Part shown: positions 52,301-61,149 of the stretch, in pieces
How the letters are laid out: each line of letters begins with the position of its first letter
How positions within the stretch are numbered: position 1 is the first letter of the stretch
The notes under the pieces: model-generated
The model's input: only the letters and a program-made list of their open reading frames with translations
The model's database searches: none
What the model was told of the DNA's origin: nothing
Translations under genes and position numbers: made by a program
DNA from: Meandrina meandrites
Lineage: Eukaryota > Cnidaria > Anthozoa > Scleractinia > Meandrinidae
Assembly (NCBI GenBank): GCA_963693305.1
Contig: OY855916.1
Coordinates: forward strand, 6,968,501 to 7,032,500
DNA: 64,000 nt
Reading direction: 5' to 3'

Positions 52301-53158
52301 CATAAATAAGGAAAGAGAGCATCTTGGATTTTAGACACGAAGGCAAGCAGAGGCTACAGCCATAGATGTCATAGTTTTAACATCAAAACCTTGTCACTAA
52401 ACTTCCCCCATACAAGCAGCCATAAATAAGGAAAGAGAGCATCTCGGATTTTAGACACGAAGGCAAGCAGAGGCTGCAGCCAGAGACTGGGTGGCTTAGA
52501 AGAGGAGCATCAATAGCTCCATTCTCCACAAGGACAGAAGGGATTGATGACAAAAATTTAATATTGCTTACCTCCAAAATGTCTTGTTCATTGCATTTCT
52601 TTTATCCGGTCGGTTAAGCTCCACCTGAACAACATGATCTTGTGGCTTAGACACAGCAAGTGTTTCAAATGTGTATGAGCTTGTACTGTTCATTCTTGTG
52701 TTCAATTTGTTAAGTGTAGTGTTCTGTGACGCTAGCAAAGCTTGCTTTGGTTTCAATGCCACACATGTGTTTGTTTGACGGATGCAAATTCCTAAAACTA
52801 AGAACAGTTACAAAGGTATTAAGTAAAAATTTGTCCTTCTGCGACTTTGTGTGAACATTCTGAGAAGGGCTTCAAATTGGGGGAAAGGGGTTGTCCAAGC
52901 AAGGGTGCACAATCATATCCCATTTCAGACAAAAATGGCTCAAACATTACACCCTTTGGACCACTATTTTCTCAACTATCCCTTTGTGTTTGACTGCCAT
53001 GACTTGCCATAAATCGATGAATTTTGGAGACAGCCAAATTAATGCAGGGATGGGGCGTGAAGGAAGGGTATTGATCGATATGTGCATAAATCGCATATTT
53101 TGACATTCAATTTAAAAATTAAGAACTAACCTCTTCCCACGTTTAACCGAGAAAACAT
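48189..53158 (-). CDS. ECH1: Delta(3,5)-delta(2,4)-dienoyl-CoA isomerase (ECH1), 8 exons, 320 aa
   Basis: Isomerises 3,5-dienoyl-CoA to 2,4-dienoyl-CoA in the breakdown of odd-position double bonds, in mitochondria and peroxisomes. Exons in transcript order: 53131-53158, 52572-52791, 51756-51844, 50680-50915, 50093-50163, 49866-49937, 48673-48823, 48189-48284; all junctions are GT/AG and in phase. The crotonase fold shows LNRPDKRNAMNKTFWREM, GKVYTAGLDLMDMGSD and HSACVGGGVDMVSNCDIR. Asp172, Glu192 and Asp200 (GGGVD; EIDLGLAAD) match the catalytic acids of rat ECH1. The basic N-terminus (MFSRLNVGRGICIRQ) suits a mitochondrial signal. The C-terminus SKL is a peroxisomal PTS1, as in mammals. Length is close to human ECH1. 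The only start in phase is the ATG at 53,158. Confidence 0.93.
49207..49351. repeat. Near-perfect ~145 bp palindrome in an ECH1 intron
   Basis: The left arm (ATTACCTGACTCGTGAATTC, CACGTTAAATTTCAC, GAAAAACCGATATCGCAC) and the right arm pair with very few mismatches around a short loop, GAATCGCGAAGCGATGA. It lies in the intron between exons 6 and 7. The sequence after it (GCCAATCAGAGCGCGAGAAT) also looks like repeat DNA. Confidence 0.75.
51470..51700 (-). mobile_element. tRNA-derived SINE in an ECH1 intron
   Basis: On the minus strand the head reads GCAGCGTGGCCGAGTGGCTT (A box GTGGCCGAGTGG) and, ~35 bp on, GGTCCTGGGTTCAAGCC (B box). This resembles a Leu/Ser tRNA, but cloverleaf pairing is degraded and there is a long unrelated body. 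It is a different family from the SINE at 56,991. Confidence 0.6.
52125..52500. repeat. ~3 copies of a 120 bp tandem repeat in ECH1 intron 2
   Basis: ATGTCATAGTTTTAACATCA, AAACCTTGTCAC, CCATAAATAAG and GCATCTTGGATTTTAGACAC recur at 120 bp spacing from about 52,126, 52,246 and 52,366. The second and third copies are almost identical, implying recent duplication. Confidence 0.85.
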
Positions 53159-53278
53159 CTGTGCCAGTATTGTCGCTGTAATTTTGCTTTAAAAATATCA
53201 GTTCAACCTGTTCGCCATTTTGAAATTCTGTAAACGAGGGAAGGCCTGGTCGCATAGCTTAGTAGCCTCGTTTCTAAT
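53159..53278. promoter_or_regulatory. Bidirectional promoter region, ECH1 / GDSL hydrolase
   Basis: Only 120 bp separate the two divergent start codons, so the promoter and both 5' UTRs must be shared or overlapping. It contains AAAATGGCG on the minus strand, a common core-promoter-like (YY1-type) element. No TATA box is obvious. Confidence 0.5.
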
Positions 53279-53983
53279 ATGCAATGTCATTCAAATATGG
53301 GGGCAGAACCGACGACTTCTAACCAAAAATTGTATAGAATTTTAGCCTTTGGAGACAGCCTTACGGCAGGAAATGTTGGAGGTGAGCTAAACGAAGGACG
53401 GGACAAGCCGTACACAATTCGTCTCTCGAAGTTACTGAAGGAAAACCATCCTAATACTTCGTTCGAGTTGGACAATAAGGGGATTTATGGTGACTTGGTC
53501 TGTGGTCAAATGACTGAAAGATTGCCAAAGGTTTTGAAAGAGTACGGGCCATACGATTTAGTTATTATCCTTGGAGGAACCAATGACATCATCGAAGCTA
53601 AGAAAGGTTTAGAAGAAACGCTTTTTGAAGGGATCAAAAAGTTGCATGGTACGGTCAAAGGTCATGGGGCAAAGTGCATTGCTCTCACCATTCCAGAAAC
53701 CGATGTTTACTTTAAAGATTTTGGGAAAAAAGGTTTGTCCTGGGTGAAACAAGAAGGTGAAAACATTCGTTTGATAGTGAATGGCAAATTAAGGAGTTCT
53801 GCGAAGGAATGTGCCGAAAATGTTATCCTGTATGATTTGGCAGAAAAGTTTCCTCAGCAGGGCTTGAGTGATGAAGATCTGGAGAAATTCTGGAGTGATG
53901 GGTTGCATTTTACAGAGGAAGGCTACAATAAAATGGCAGAAATAATCTATAAGGATATGAAGCATCTTCTAAAGCTGGCATAA
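53279..53983 (+). CDS. SGNH/GDSL-type hydrolase, intronless (234 aa)
   Basis: A small esterase or lipase-like enzyme of the SGNH superfamily. Block I is ILAFGDSLTAG with the nucleophile Ser27. Block II is NKGIYGD (Gly near 71). Block III is GGTND (99-103) with the oxyanion Asn. Block V is DGLHFTEEGY with Asp207 and His210. All catalytic residues are present and the length is typical of single-domain SGNH enzymes. No signal peptide is visible, so it is probably cytosolic; the substrate is unknown. A second ATG at 53,297 is an alternative start. The lack of introns may indicate an old retrocopy or a bacterial-type gene taken up early. It is divergent from ECH1. Confidence 0.88.
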   Translation: MQCHSNMGAEPTTSNQKLYRILAFGDSLTAGNVGGELNEGRDKPYTIRLSKLLKENHPNTSFELDNKGIYGDLVCGQMTERLPKVLKEYGPYDLVIILGGTNDIIEAKKGLEETLFEGIKKLHGTVKGHGAKCIALTIPETDVYFKDFGKKGLSWVKQEGENIRLIVNGKLRSSAKECAENVILYDLAEKFPQQGLSDEDLEKFWSDGLHFTEEGYNKMAEIIYKDMKHLLKLA

Positions 53984-54382
53984 TTCAGAGAAACAAAAGG
54001 AATGAATTTTTTTCTTTATTTTCAATTTTATTTACATTTATAATGTACGTTTTTTATTGTAAAACACACACTTTTCAAAAGTGCTCTTGGCTTCCATTTA
54101 GCATTGTCATCATCATTGTTATCGTCATCATTAGCTTTTGTCTTACACTAGAAGGCACATAAGGCCACTTAAGTCAGTATTTCAACACTTGTGTTCCACA
54201 TCCTAATTTCATCGCTCATGTTTTGCACCGCCGGAGAAGTTGGCTTGTAGCAATTATTAAGGCTGATCTCTCTGTAACCACAGCACATCAATTTTTCATT
54301 AATTTGTAGTAGGTCCTTCATGATATACACCAATGATGTGAAAATATATTATTTGCTATTGCGTGGTCCTTATGCAGAGCTT
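53984..54382. other. Intergenic spacer between convergent genes
   Basis: Contains the 3' flanks of the GDSL gene and the FBXO4-like gene. AT-rich, with no other feature recognised. Confidence 0.5.
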
Positions 54383-57300
54383 TCAACTTGATGAACTGAG
54401 CAACCATTTAATACCAGACAGGACACCATCCAGGTTTTCAACACAAGCTGAATTGACCTGAAAAAAAGAGATAACAAGCTCTGTTATACTCATGCCAAAG
54501 GTCAAAAAGTAACAACAAATGACTTGTCATAGTGAAGGGGTTGAGCCTGCATTTTTGAAATTTTTATTGGGCAAAACTCAAGGCAAGCTTACTTGAGGGG
54601 ACATATTTGTCTCAATTTGCTCAATGGAAGCTCTACCAAATAAAGTAGTGGGGGGGAGGGGTTAATACCCTGGGAGTAAAGGGGGAGTTGGGAGAAGGAA
54701 GAATCGATCATTCTTAAGCCCAAACTAGGAGGAAATGGGGTGGCAGTGGTGGAATCGGGGGAGGAGGGGGGATTGGGTGTGGTTACCTGGGAATGAATGG
54801 GGCAGGAATTCTATGGGAGAGTGGGAAATAGAGGAGACAGAAAGTGGGATTCCAAAAGTAACAATCAATCTTTCTAAAGCCTACAAGCATAACATCTTCA
54901 TCTTGCTGGATTAACAAGATTTTAGAACCTGAAAATGAATTATCAAAGATATTAAAACAGGACACCAACCTGCCATGGTCTGTTAAGTCTTCTAAGCTGT
55001 AGAAGCTCTACAACAGTTGCACAGGACAAAGAGGGCGTGGTTGCCATTGAAACACAAGAGAGCACTAGAAGAGGGGCTTTGGCTTGCGTCCAGTTTTCAT
55101 TCATCATGGCAGCCAGTTCTGTGTCTCCAACGTTCACTATTTCGATGGGATTAGAAATATTTTTGGTAAGAATAGAGATCAATTTATTGAAAGTGGTTCA
55201 AGAAATTGAAGACTTTGAGAAATTGGGTTGTAAGATTCAATGTCTGATTGAGAGAATGGAAACTATTTTTAGTTTGAGCCATTAGGAGGTTTGGAAAATA
55301 AAAGGATTCAAGAAATTGAAATTACACTTAACTTGCAAGGCAAAACCTTTTTTTTTTTCAAGTTGACTATTCAAATGGTAAATGAAACCAAGTAATGATT
55401 GATCCCCTTTTTTCATTGTCTTACATGCCTTTCTGGGAATTTTAAATAATTCTTACCTCTATGAGAGTCTGCTAAAGAATCCACAACATAGATAAATGCA
55501 TCAATAGTTTTACAGAGTTCTTTGACAGGATGGCTTAAATCAGAGTCGCTTTGTTGAGAGTCGTTGTTGTCCTCATTATCATCATCATCATTATGCACAC
55601 CTTCTGCAGGAGCCAACAGTTTGCTGAATCTTTGCTTGCCAAGCTGTGCATTTGCTTCTCTTTCCTTTCTGAAATAGATTTATTGAACATCTAGAATTAG
55701 TGTTTGTAAAATAACCAAGAGAGTGCACATACTTCACTTGTTACTGTCATTAATCCAAATGTGTGGTTCAAGGTAATATCCATACCCATCCCATAGGGGG
55801 CCAAATCAAAAACCTTCTGTGGGAGGTTAATTTTGTTTCCCAATGTTTCTCAAGGAGGAGCCGAGGAAAGCATTGAAATTCGAGGGAAACAAAATTAACT
55901 GGTTTCTGGAGAGTGAACAGTCATTAAGCGATTTGTTTTATAGCACAGCAAAAACTTAGAAGAATGGCAGTCATGAGGGTCAACATAAGCGGGTAACAGT
56001 ACACTGTTACCATCAGACATCATAGATTTCACAATGTTCCCCGCTTAGAGACTTTTGGCAGGAAAGAGTTTTACTGTCAGATGTTACGTGACCTCAAAGT
56101 AGCCAATGAGAGTGCACACTGTTGGAGAGAAAAATGCAAGCTATATAACAATAATTATAATTATTATTAAATCAGACTACTTACTTGTTTGATGCATAAA
56201 GTGTGATAAGGTTTAATTCCATGTTATCAAACTTCAAGCAAACTCCAGAACCAATACCTGCAATACAATTAAGAACAATAATTTGCTTTTAAGTTAATTT
56301 TGATTTGAAGTAACTTTATTTGAAGGGCTCAATATGTTGTAGGGTTGAAAGCTCCTATTCATCTTAATCTATTAAGTCCAGCTCCCCCTTTGACTTTGTA
56401 TGTGAATCTCAACGTCGATCAAGTTTCCAATCAGATTAGAGAATAAAATACATAAAAATATGTAACTTTCTCAGCTGGAATTACAACTAAAGCAAGATTG
56501 CCACATACCATCAAACTGTCCAGGGAACATGCCAGTCACTTCAAATGGTGATGTTGAGTCCCACAGTAGTTGACGCACAAGACCTTTTGTATCTGATTCT
56601 AAACCAGGACCAAACATGACCAAACGGGGTGACTTTCTCTTGAAAAATGATGACAGATTCTGTAAGTTGTAGAAGACAATGGACTTGAAAGAATCTCTGG
56701 TCCTTCTTAGAGACCTACATTCTGGACAACATCTTAAGTATCTGCAGAAAAAAAAAGTTTGTTTAATAGGGCAGAAAAGAGGGAGGAAAACAAGAAAACA
56801 CACATAGCAACCCAGTCATGATCTGGAGGTGTCGGTATGAATGTGAACAAACTAACGGGATATAAAGTGACAAAAATATTGGTAAGCGGAGCGAGTCAAC
56901 TGCAATCTGTGTAGGAAGATAAGCTATTTAATTTTTTGTATGTTTGCTCCACTCACTGATTTGTTTTGCCCAATAACCTATTGGGGACTGGGAGGCGCGG
57001 TGGCCTAATGGTTAGTGCGCTGGACTCCGGATCGGGCAGTCCGGGTTCGAGCCCTGGCCGGGGCACTGCGTTGTGTTCTTGGGCAAGATACTTTACTCTC
57101 ATAGTGCCTCTCTCCACCCAGGTGTATAAATGGGTACCAGCGAATTTAATGCTGGGGGTAACCCTGCGATGGACTAGTGTCCCACCCAGGGGGGAGTAGC
57201 AATACTCCTAGTCGCTTCACGCTACGGAAACCGGGTTAAGTTCCGGCCTGATGGGCCCCTAGGCTCGTATACAGACTATTGGGGACTGTTTGCATTTTAC

Positions 57301-59027
57301 ACTATTTATTTAATCATTTCTATTCCAAATTTTGGTACGAAATCTTAATATTTATAACAACACTAAATAAATCATTTCAGAAAAGTGGGATGTAATTTAG
57401 GAGGCTGATAATGTAAAAGGATGATCAGTTGCAGCAGATAGGCATGGATAGAACACACTCCTTTTTGGGGGGTGGGGGTGGGGGTGGGGCGGTGAGGTAG
57501 AAACTGACATCTTTTATATGTTCTTACAATCTTTTCCCCAGAGGCCGTGATTCTTCTAGTCTGCACCAAGGATCAGGAAATATTTTAATGCTGATCGTCT
57601 TTGATGTTTACTCACATTTGTTTCAAAGTTAAATCAGATCTCGCCTCCATGTATGTTGATGGGCATGACTGGTATCCCATAGTCCTCCACTTGTGCATGT
57701 CACGCTGCATCAAGTTCATCCATAATACCTTGTCCTCACTGAGCATGCTCCAGTAATGGCATGTTAACGCCGCCGTGCAAACTGATCTTGCATCCAAGTA
57801 TGAGAATATTTTAAGTTGCAAGTTTACCTGCAGTCAAAATGTTCAAATATGATACTGTATTTTCCACCGCAGTGACCTTAAGGGTATGAGTGTAGACTAC
57901 CAGGCAACACATTTTCAGGATTTGTTCCAGATATCAGAGGCGGATCCAGGGGAGGGGTTGAGGGGGTTGCAACCCCGCCTTTGAGCAGCATTTTTTTGTT
58001 ATTTTATTTGATTCTTCCTAAAAATAATAGAATAAAATTGTTTTTTACAAAGCTGTTTCACTTCCACAATTCGATTGAGAAGTAAGATAAATTCCACATT
58101 TTATATCATGCCTTCACAACTCTTTTGAAGTCTCAGGAATGTTGCAAAAGGCATTTGGAGGGAAAATTGGAAATATTATTTTTGGGGGGGAGGGGCATGG
58201 CTCTGGACACCCCCCCCCCCCCCCCTTTCAGAAATTCCTGGGTCCACCCCTGGATATGGAGTGAAAAAGTGAAATAACAGACATCCTCTAAGTTTTTTTA
58301 TGCATGTTACTTTGTACTGTGAAAAGTACTTGTTTAGCCCCAGACTAATAAGACCTGTTTTGGAATTGATTGTTTGTTCTAGAATATGAATTTTAAAATT
58401 TTAGGTTTCTTTCAAAAATGGTAATAATAAAAGAAACATTTGAGGGAATTTAACGCCCTTTGCTCCACGAGGAGCCCAGTGGAATAAAGAAAGAACTGGG
58501 GTCCTATCACGGTTTCCCGGGTAGCATTTTCAATTTGTGTTGAAGTCTAGCTTTGGATTCCGCACGCAAATATAAATCGTACTTCAGTATTTACAAAATT
58601 TCAGATAAAATCAAGGCGAACCATCGCTTGAGCTATAAAAGAATAGGCCATGTTTTTGTATATCTCGATATATGGAGCAAAAAACTCCTCATCTTATTGA
58701 TTGTACTCGTGGAATTAATTTCACTTGTGTTTAGTAAAAATAACATACCGGTAGCTCTTGGAAACCAAATTCTGAAGTCGATGGTTCCCTAACGATTACT
58801 CGTTTCCCAACATCAGCCCGGGCCTTCGATGGTTGTACAGTAATTTCCTGCATTTCTCGCTCCATTATTGTAGTTTGGTAAAGCTTGAGTAAATACTTGA
58901 CGGGATATGTTGCTGCTTCAAAAAAACTCTCGGACTCCGTATTCAAACCGGAAATCAAATTCTGTGCCGACTCGTCGAATTTGACTCGCATGATTCTGTC
59001 TGTTTGCCTCGAACTTTTTTCCTGCAA
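54383..59027 (-). CDS. FBXO4: F-box protein, FBXO4 ortholog, 7 exons, 416 aa
   Basis: Substrate receptor of an SCF (SKP1-CUL1) ubiquitin ligase. Exons in transcript order: 58749-59027, 57616-57827, 56509-56741, 56185-56257, 55457-55668, 54970-55136, 54383-54457; junctions are canonical and phases match. The F-box begins at the exon 1/2 join: ELPVNLQLKIFSYLDARS ... CHYWSMLSEDKVLW. The C-terminal half follows human FBXO4 in order: YLRCCPECRSLRRTRDSF, RLVMFGPGLESDTK, IDAFIYVVDSLADS, APLLVLSCVS, and a final Trp-containing helix GVLSGIKWLL. This part is a small-GTPase-like domain in FBXO4. An acidic insert (HNDDDDNEDNNDSQQ) is specific to this copy. Human FBXO4 is 387 aa. The ATG at 59,027 opens the only in-phase first exon; a second ATG (MRVKFDES) lies 12 codons on. 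Confidence 0.88.
56991..57275 (+). mobile_element. tRNA-derived SINE, well preserved, 13 bp target duplication
   Basis: The head carries an A box (GTGGCCTAATGGTTAGTGCG) and a B box (CGGGTTCGAGCCCTGG) at normal tRNA spacing. The body includes TTGGGCAAGATACTTTACTC and CCACCCAGGTGTATAAATGG. It is flanked by CTATTGGGGACTG at 56,978-56,990 and 57,276-57,288. The intact duplication and boxes indicate a recent insertion in an FBXO4 intron. The copies at 835 and 1,885 are the same family. Confidence 0.9.
57937..58251. mobile_element. Inverted-repeat MITE (AGGCGGATCCAGGGG family), second copy
   Basis: The left end AGGCGGATCCAGGGGAGGGG and the right end ATTCCTGGGTCCACCCCT are imperfect inverted repeats, both flanked inward by C/G runs as in the copy at 47,123. 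It lies in FBXO4 intron 1. Non-coding. Confidence 0.65.
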
Positions 59028-60020
59028 CGGTTTTCACTAAGCTGAAAGCGCCGATGGAGGTGTCTTGGTGGCCAACGCTGGAATTAAAGAGTTTTATTTT
59101 GTTTTGCAAAGTTTCAGCTGCTCGCAGAACGACGCAAATTTTATCGACGTGGCAGTTTCCATCAACTTCCGGTTGTCACGCACTGCACGTAATTTCTATT
59201 TTTAGCGACGTGGAATTACGCAACTACCTCTATCAAGACCTCCCATTAGATTGATTATTCTGTTTGTATTTCTAAAACGATTTTCCCTTGGTTTTCAAAG
59301 AATCAATCTCTTGTTCTACATAGAAGCGATATAAAACTTTTACTTTGAACATTTTGACACGAGCGAAAATCGCTTTGGCAGCCGGCATATTTTGTCTCGC
59401 GCCAAGGCATTTCTAGTATTTCTTCTAAATGATTATATAATGCGATCGATACAAAGCAAAGCAATTTTGAGACAATTGTCTTTTTGGATTTTGCGTTAAA
59501 GACGAAGAGTCACAAATTTATATACGCTTTGCCCCTGGGCCGAAAACGATTGCGTGACAATGTTATGGTAACGCAAATCGCGCGCGGTTTTATTCTGCAC
59601 AAGAGGTTGGTTTTGGCGATCTTTTTTTCGTGCAGAGGAAAGCGCAGAACGAGAGAGACGTTCCTGTTAGTAAAGATGTGACTCATTTTAAGCTTTCCTT
59701 TCAGTTTTGGAAAAGATGTGTTGTTGCTCATTGCATTTTTATTACGTAAGGGTTTTTTTTCCTATGACATCATCATGGTACACATGAGTGGTGATCATGC
59801 GACCATGTCAATGCATGAGGAGACCTTTTTTCAGCATTTATCATTCTTTTGTGTTCATACTAATCTGTTCGTCAAGCCTCGTCAGCATGTCCAAAATGAG
59901 AGCCAACAGGCAATTAACATAAATCGAACAGCATGAATCGAACCAACTCCACCATTAAAGTGAAGAAAAATACTTTGTTACGGACTCTAGCGGGATAACG
60001 ATCGAAATATTTAAGAATAA

Positions 60021-60212
60021 TGTGTGGTTCCAAAAAATATCCATACCTCCCCCAAGGATGGTTCTTTGGTTTCGACCCTCTTACCCCCTGGAATTTCCAG
60101 TTTAGCTTCATACTTTCTTTTAACAATTTGGGCTATTGAGATCACCCCCTCCCCCTCAGAATTTCCAATGACCATCCTTGATGTGGGTATGGGTATTTTC
60201 TGGAACCGCACA
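60021..60212. mobile_element. 192 bp inverted-repeat element
   Basis: The ends TGTGTGGTTCCAAAAAATAT and the complement of ATTTTCTGGAACCGCACA match, and CCATAC...CAAGGATGG continues the pairing. A half copy (TGTGTGGTTCAAGGTAATAT) lies near 55,760. Likely a MITE; an adjacent ATAA may be a target duplication. Confidence 0.6.
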
Positions 60213-60696
60213 ATAAACTGTGTGAAAAAGGTCTATTGGCAACTCTGCTCCAAGAATGGCAACTTCCTAGTCTTTTCTGTTGCTTAGTAACAATTGACCA
60301 GTGGCACTGGGGGGCGCAGGGTATTCTGAACTTCCTGCAACCCATATCTTTAACTCCTGGTTCCCACTCCTACCTTAGAAGTTCCTGCCTCTTTTTTTTC
60401 TATTTGCAAAATACTGTACAATGTCACTAATTTGTTCCCAATGTCTGCCACCTTGGGAATCCTGCTTCTCACACTCTCTTCCTCGATCTTTGATAGAGTT
60501 CCAAGACAGTTTATCCTAAGTTATTGCCCCCCCCCCCCCCCCCCCGCCATCCCCCCAAGTCAGAGCATGTATCGCACAATAATTATTATTTTTTCTTTAA
60601 TTGACTTCTTTTAATCAACCTTTTATTTACATGTATTACTTATTTACAAGTATTACAAAAATAATTATTTGCATTTTGTCTTTGCTCCTCCAGTCT

Positions 60697-60751
60697 TTAC
60701 AGTGTGTCGTCGTATTTATACAAATTTGTAGATCCCGGTCGCTTCAAGAAC
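60697..60751 (-). other. Possible alternative last exon
   Basis: After CTTTTTTTTCTTTTAG, an in-frame stretch encodes FLKRPGSTNLYKYDDTL-stop. It would accept the phase-2 donor of the exon at 62,150-62,211, like the exon at 61,150-61,198. It could therefore be an alternative 3' end of the same gene. Weak evidence. Confidence 0.25.
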
Positions 60752-61149
60752 CTAAAAGAAAAAAAAGAAATGTTGATACAATTATTCATCAGAATACAGT
60801 TTTTCAAGGTTGCCATGGAATCACTTGTAATGAACAAATTTTGGTCAATTATTAGGTCATAAATGATTTCATAATTTTTGGTATGTAGTTGTTCTAAAGG
60901 GGAATTTTTGTGGACAACCAAACTGTAAACTAGAAGAGCTTTGGGAAAAAGCTTGTACTTCAGTTAAAAGAAATTTGGGGTAGTGTTAAGGATGTTTTTC
61001 AGAACAGGTTTGATCATTTTTATTTTGCACTCTTATCATTTTTTATTTAATTAAAATGCTAATACTCTCAGGTATTCGCTTGAAAGTTCACTTTACCTTA
61101 TTTTGGTTTGCACATTTTTTTGTCTCATTTCTCTTTGATAATAGCATTG

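Larger units (their letters stand above)
59028..61149. other. Intergenic region upstream of FBXO4
   Basis: Holds the FBXO4 5' flank, an inverted-repeat element at 60,021-60,212 and a C-run near 60,527-60,545. No gene that I can support, apart from a possible alternative terminal exon at 60,697-60,751. Confidence 0.5.

Noticed and set aside
56991..57070. Functional tRNA gene
   Set aside because: The A and B boxes are good, but the acceptor stem does not pair and the sequence continues as a SINE body bounded by a target duplication.
58553..58792. 79-codon plus-strand frame upstream of FBXO4 exon 1
   Set aside because: It overlaps FBXO4 exon 1 on the other strand and shows no domain or splice support.
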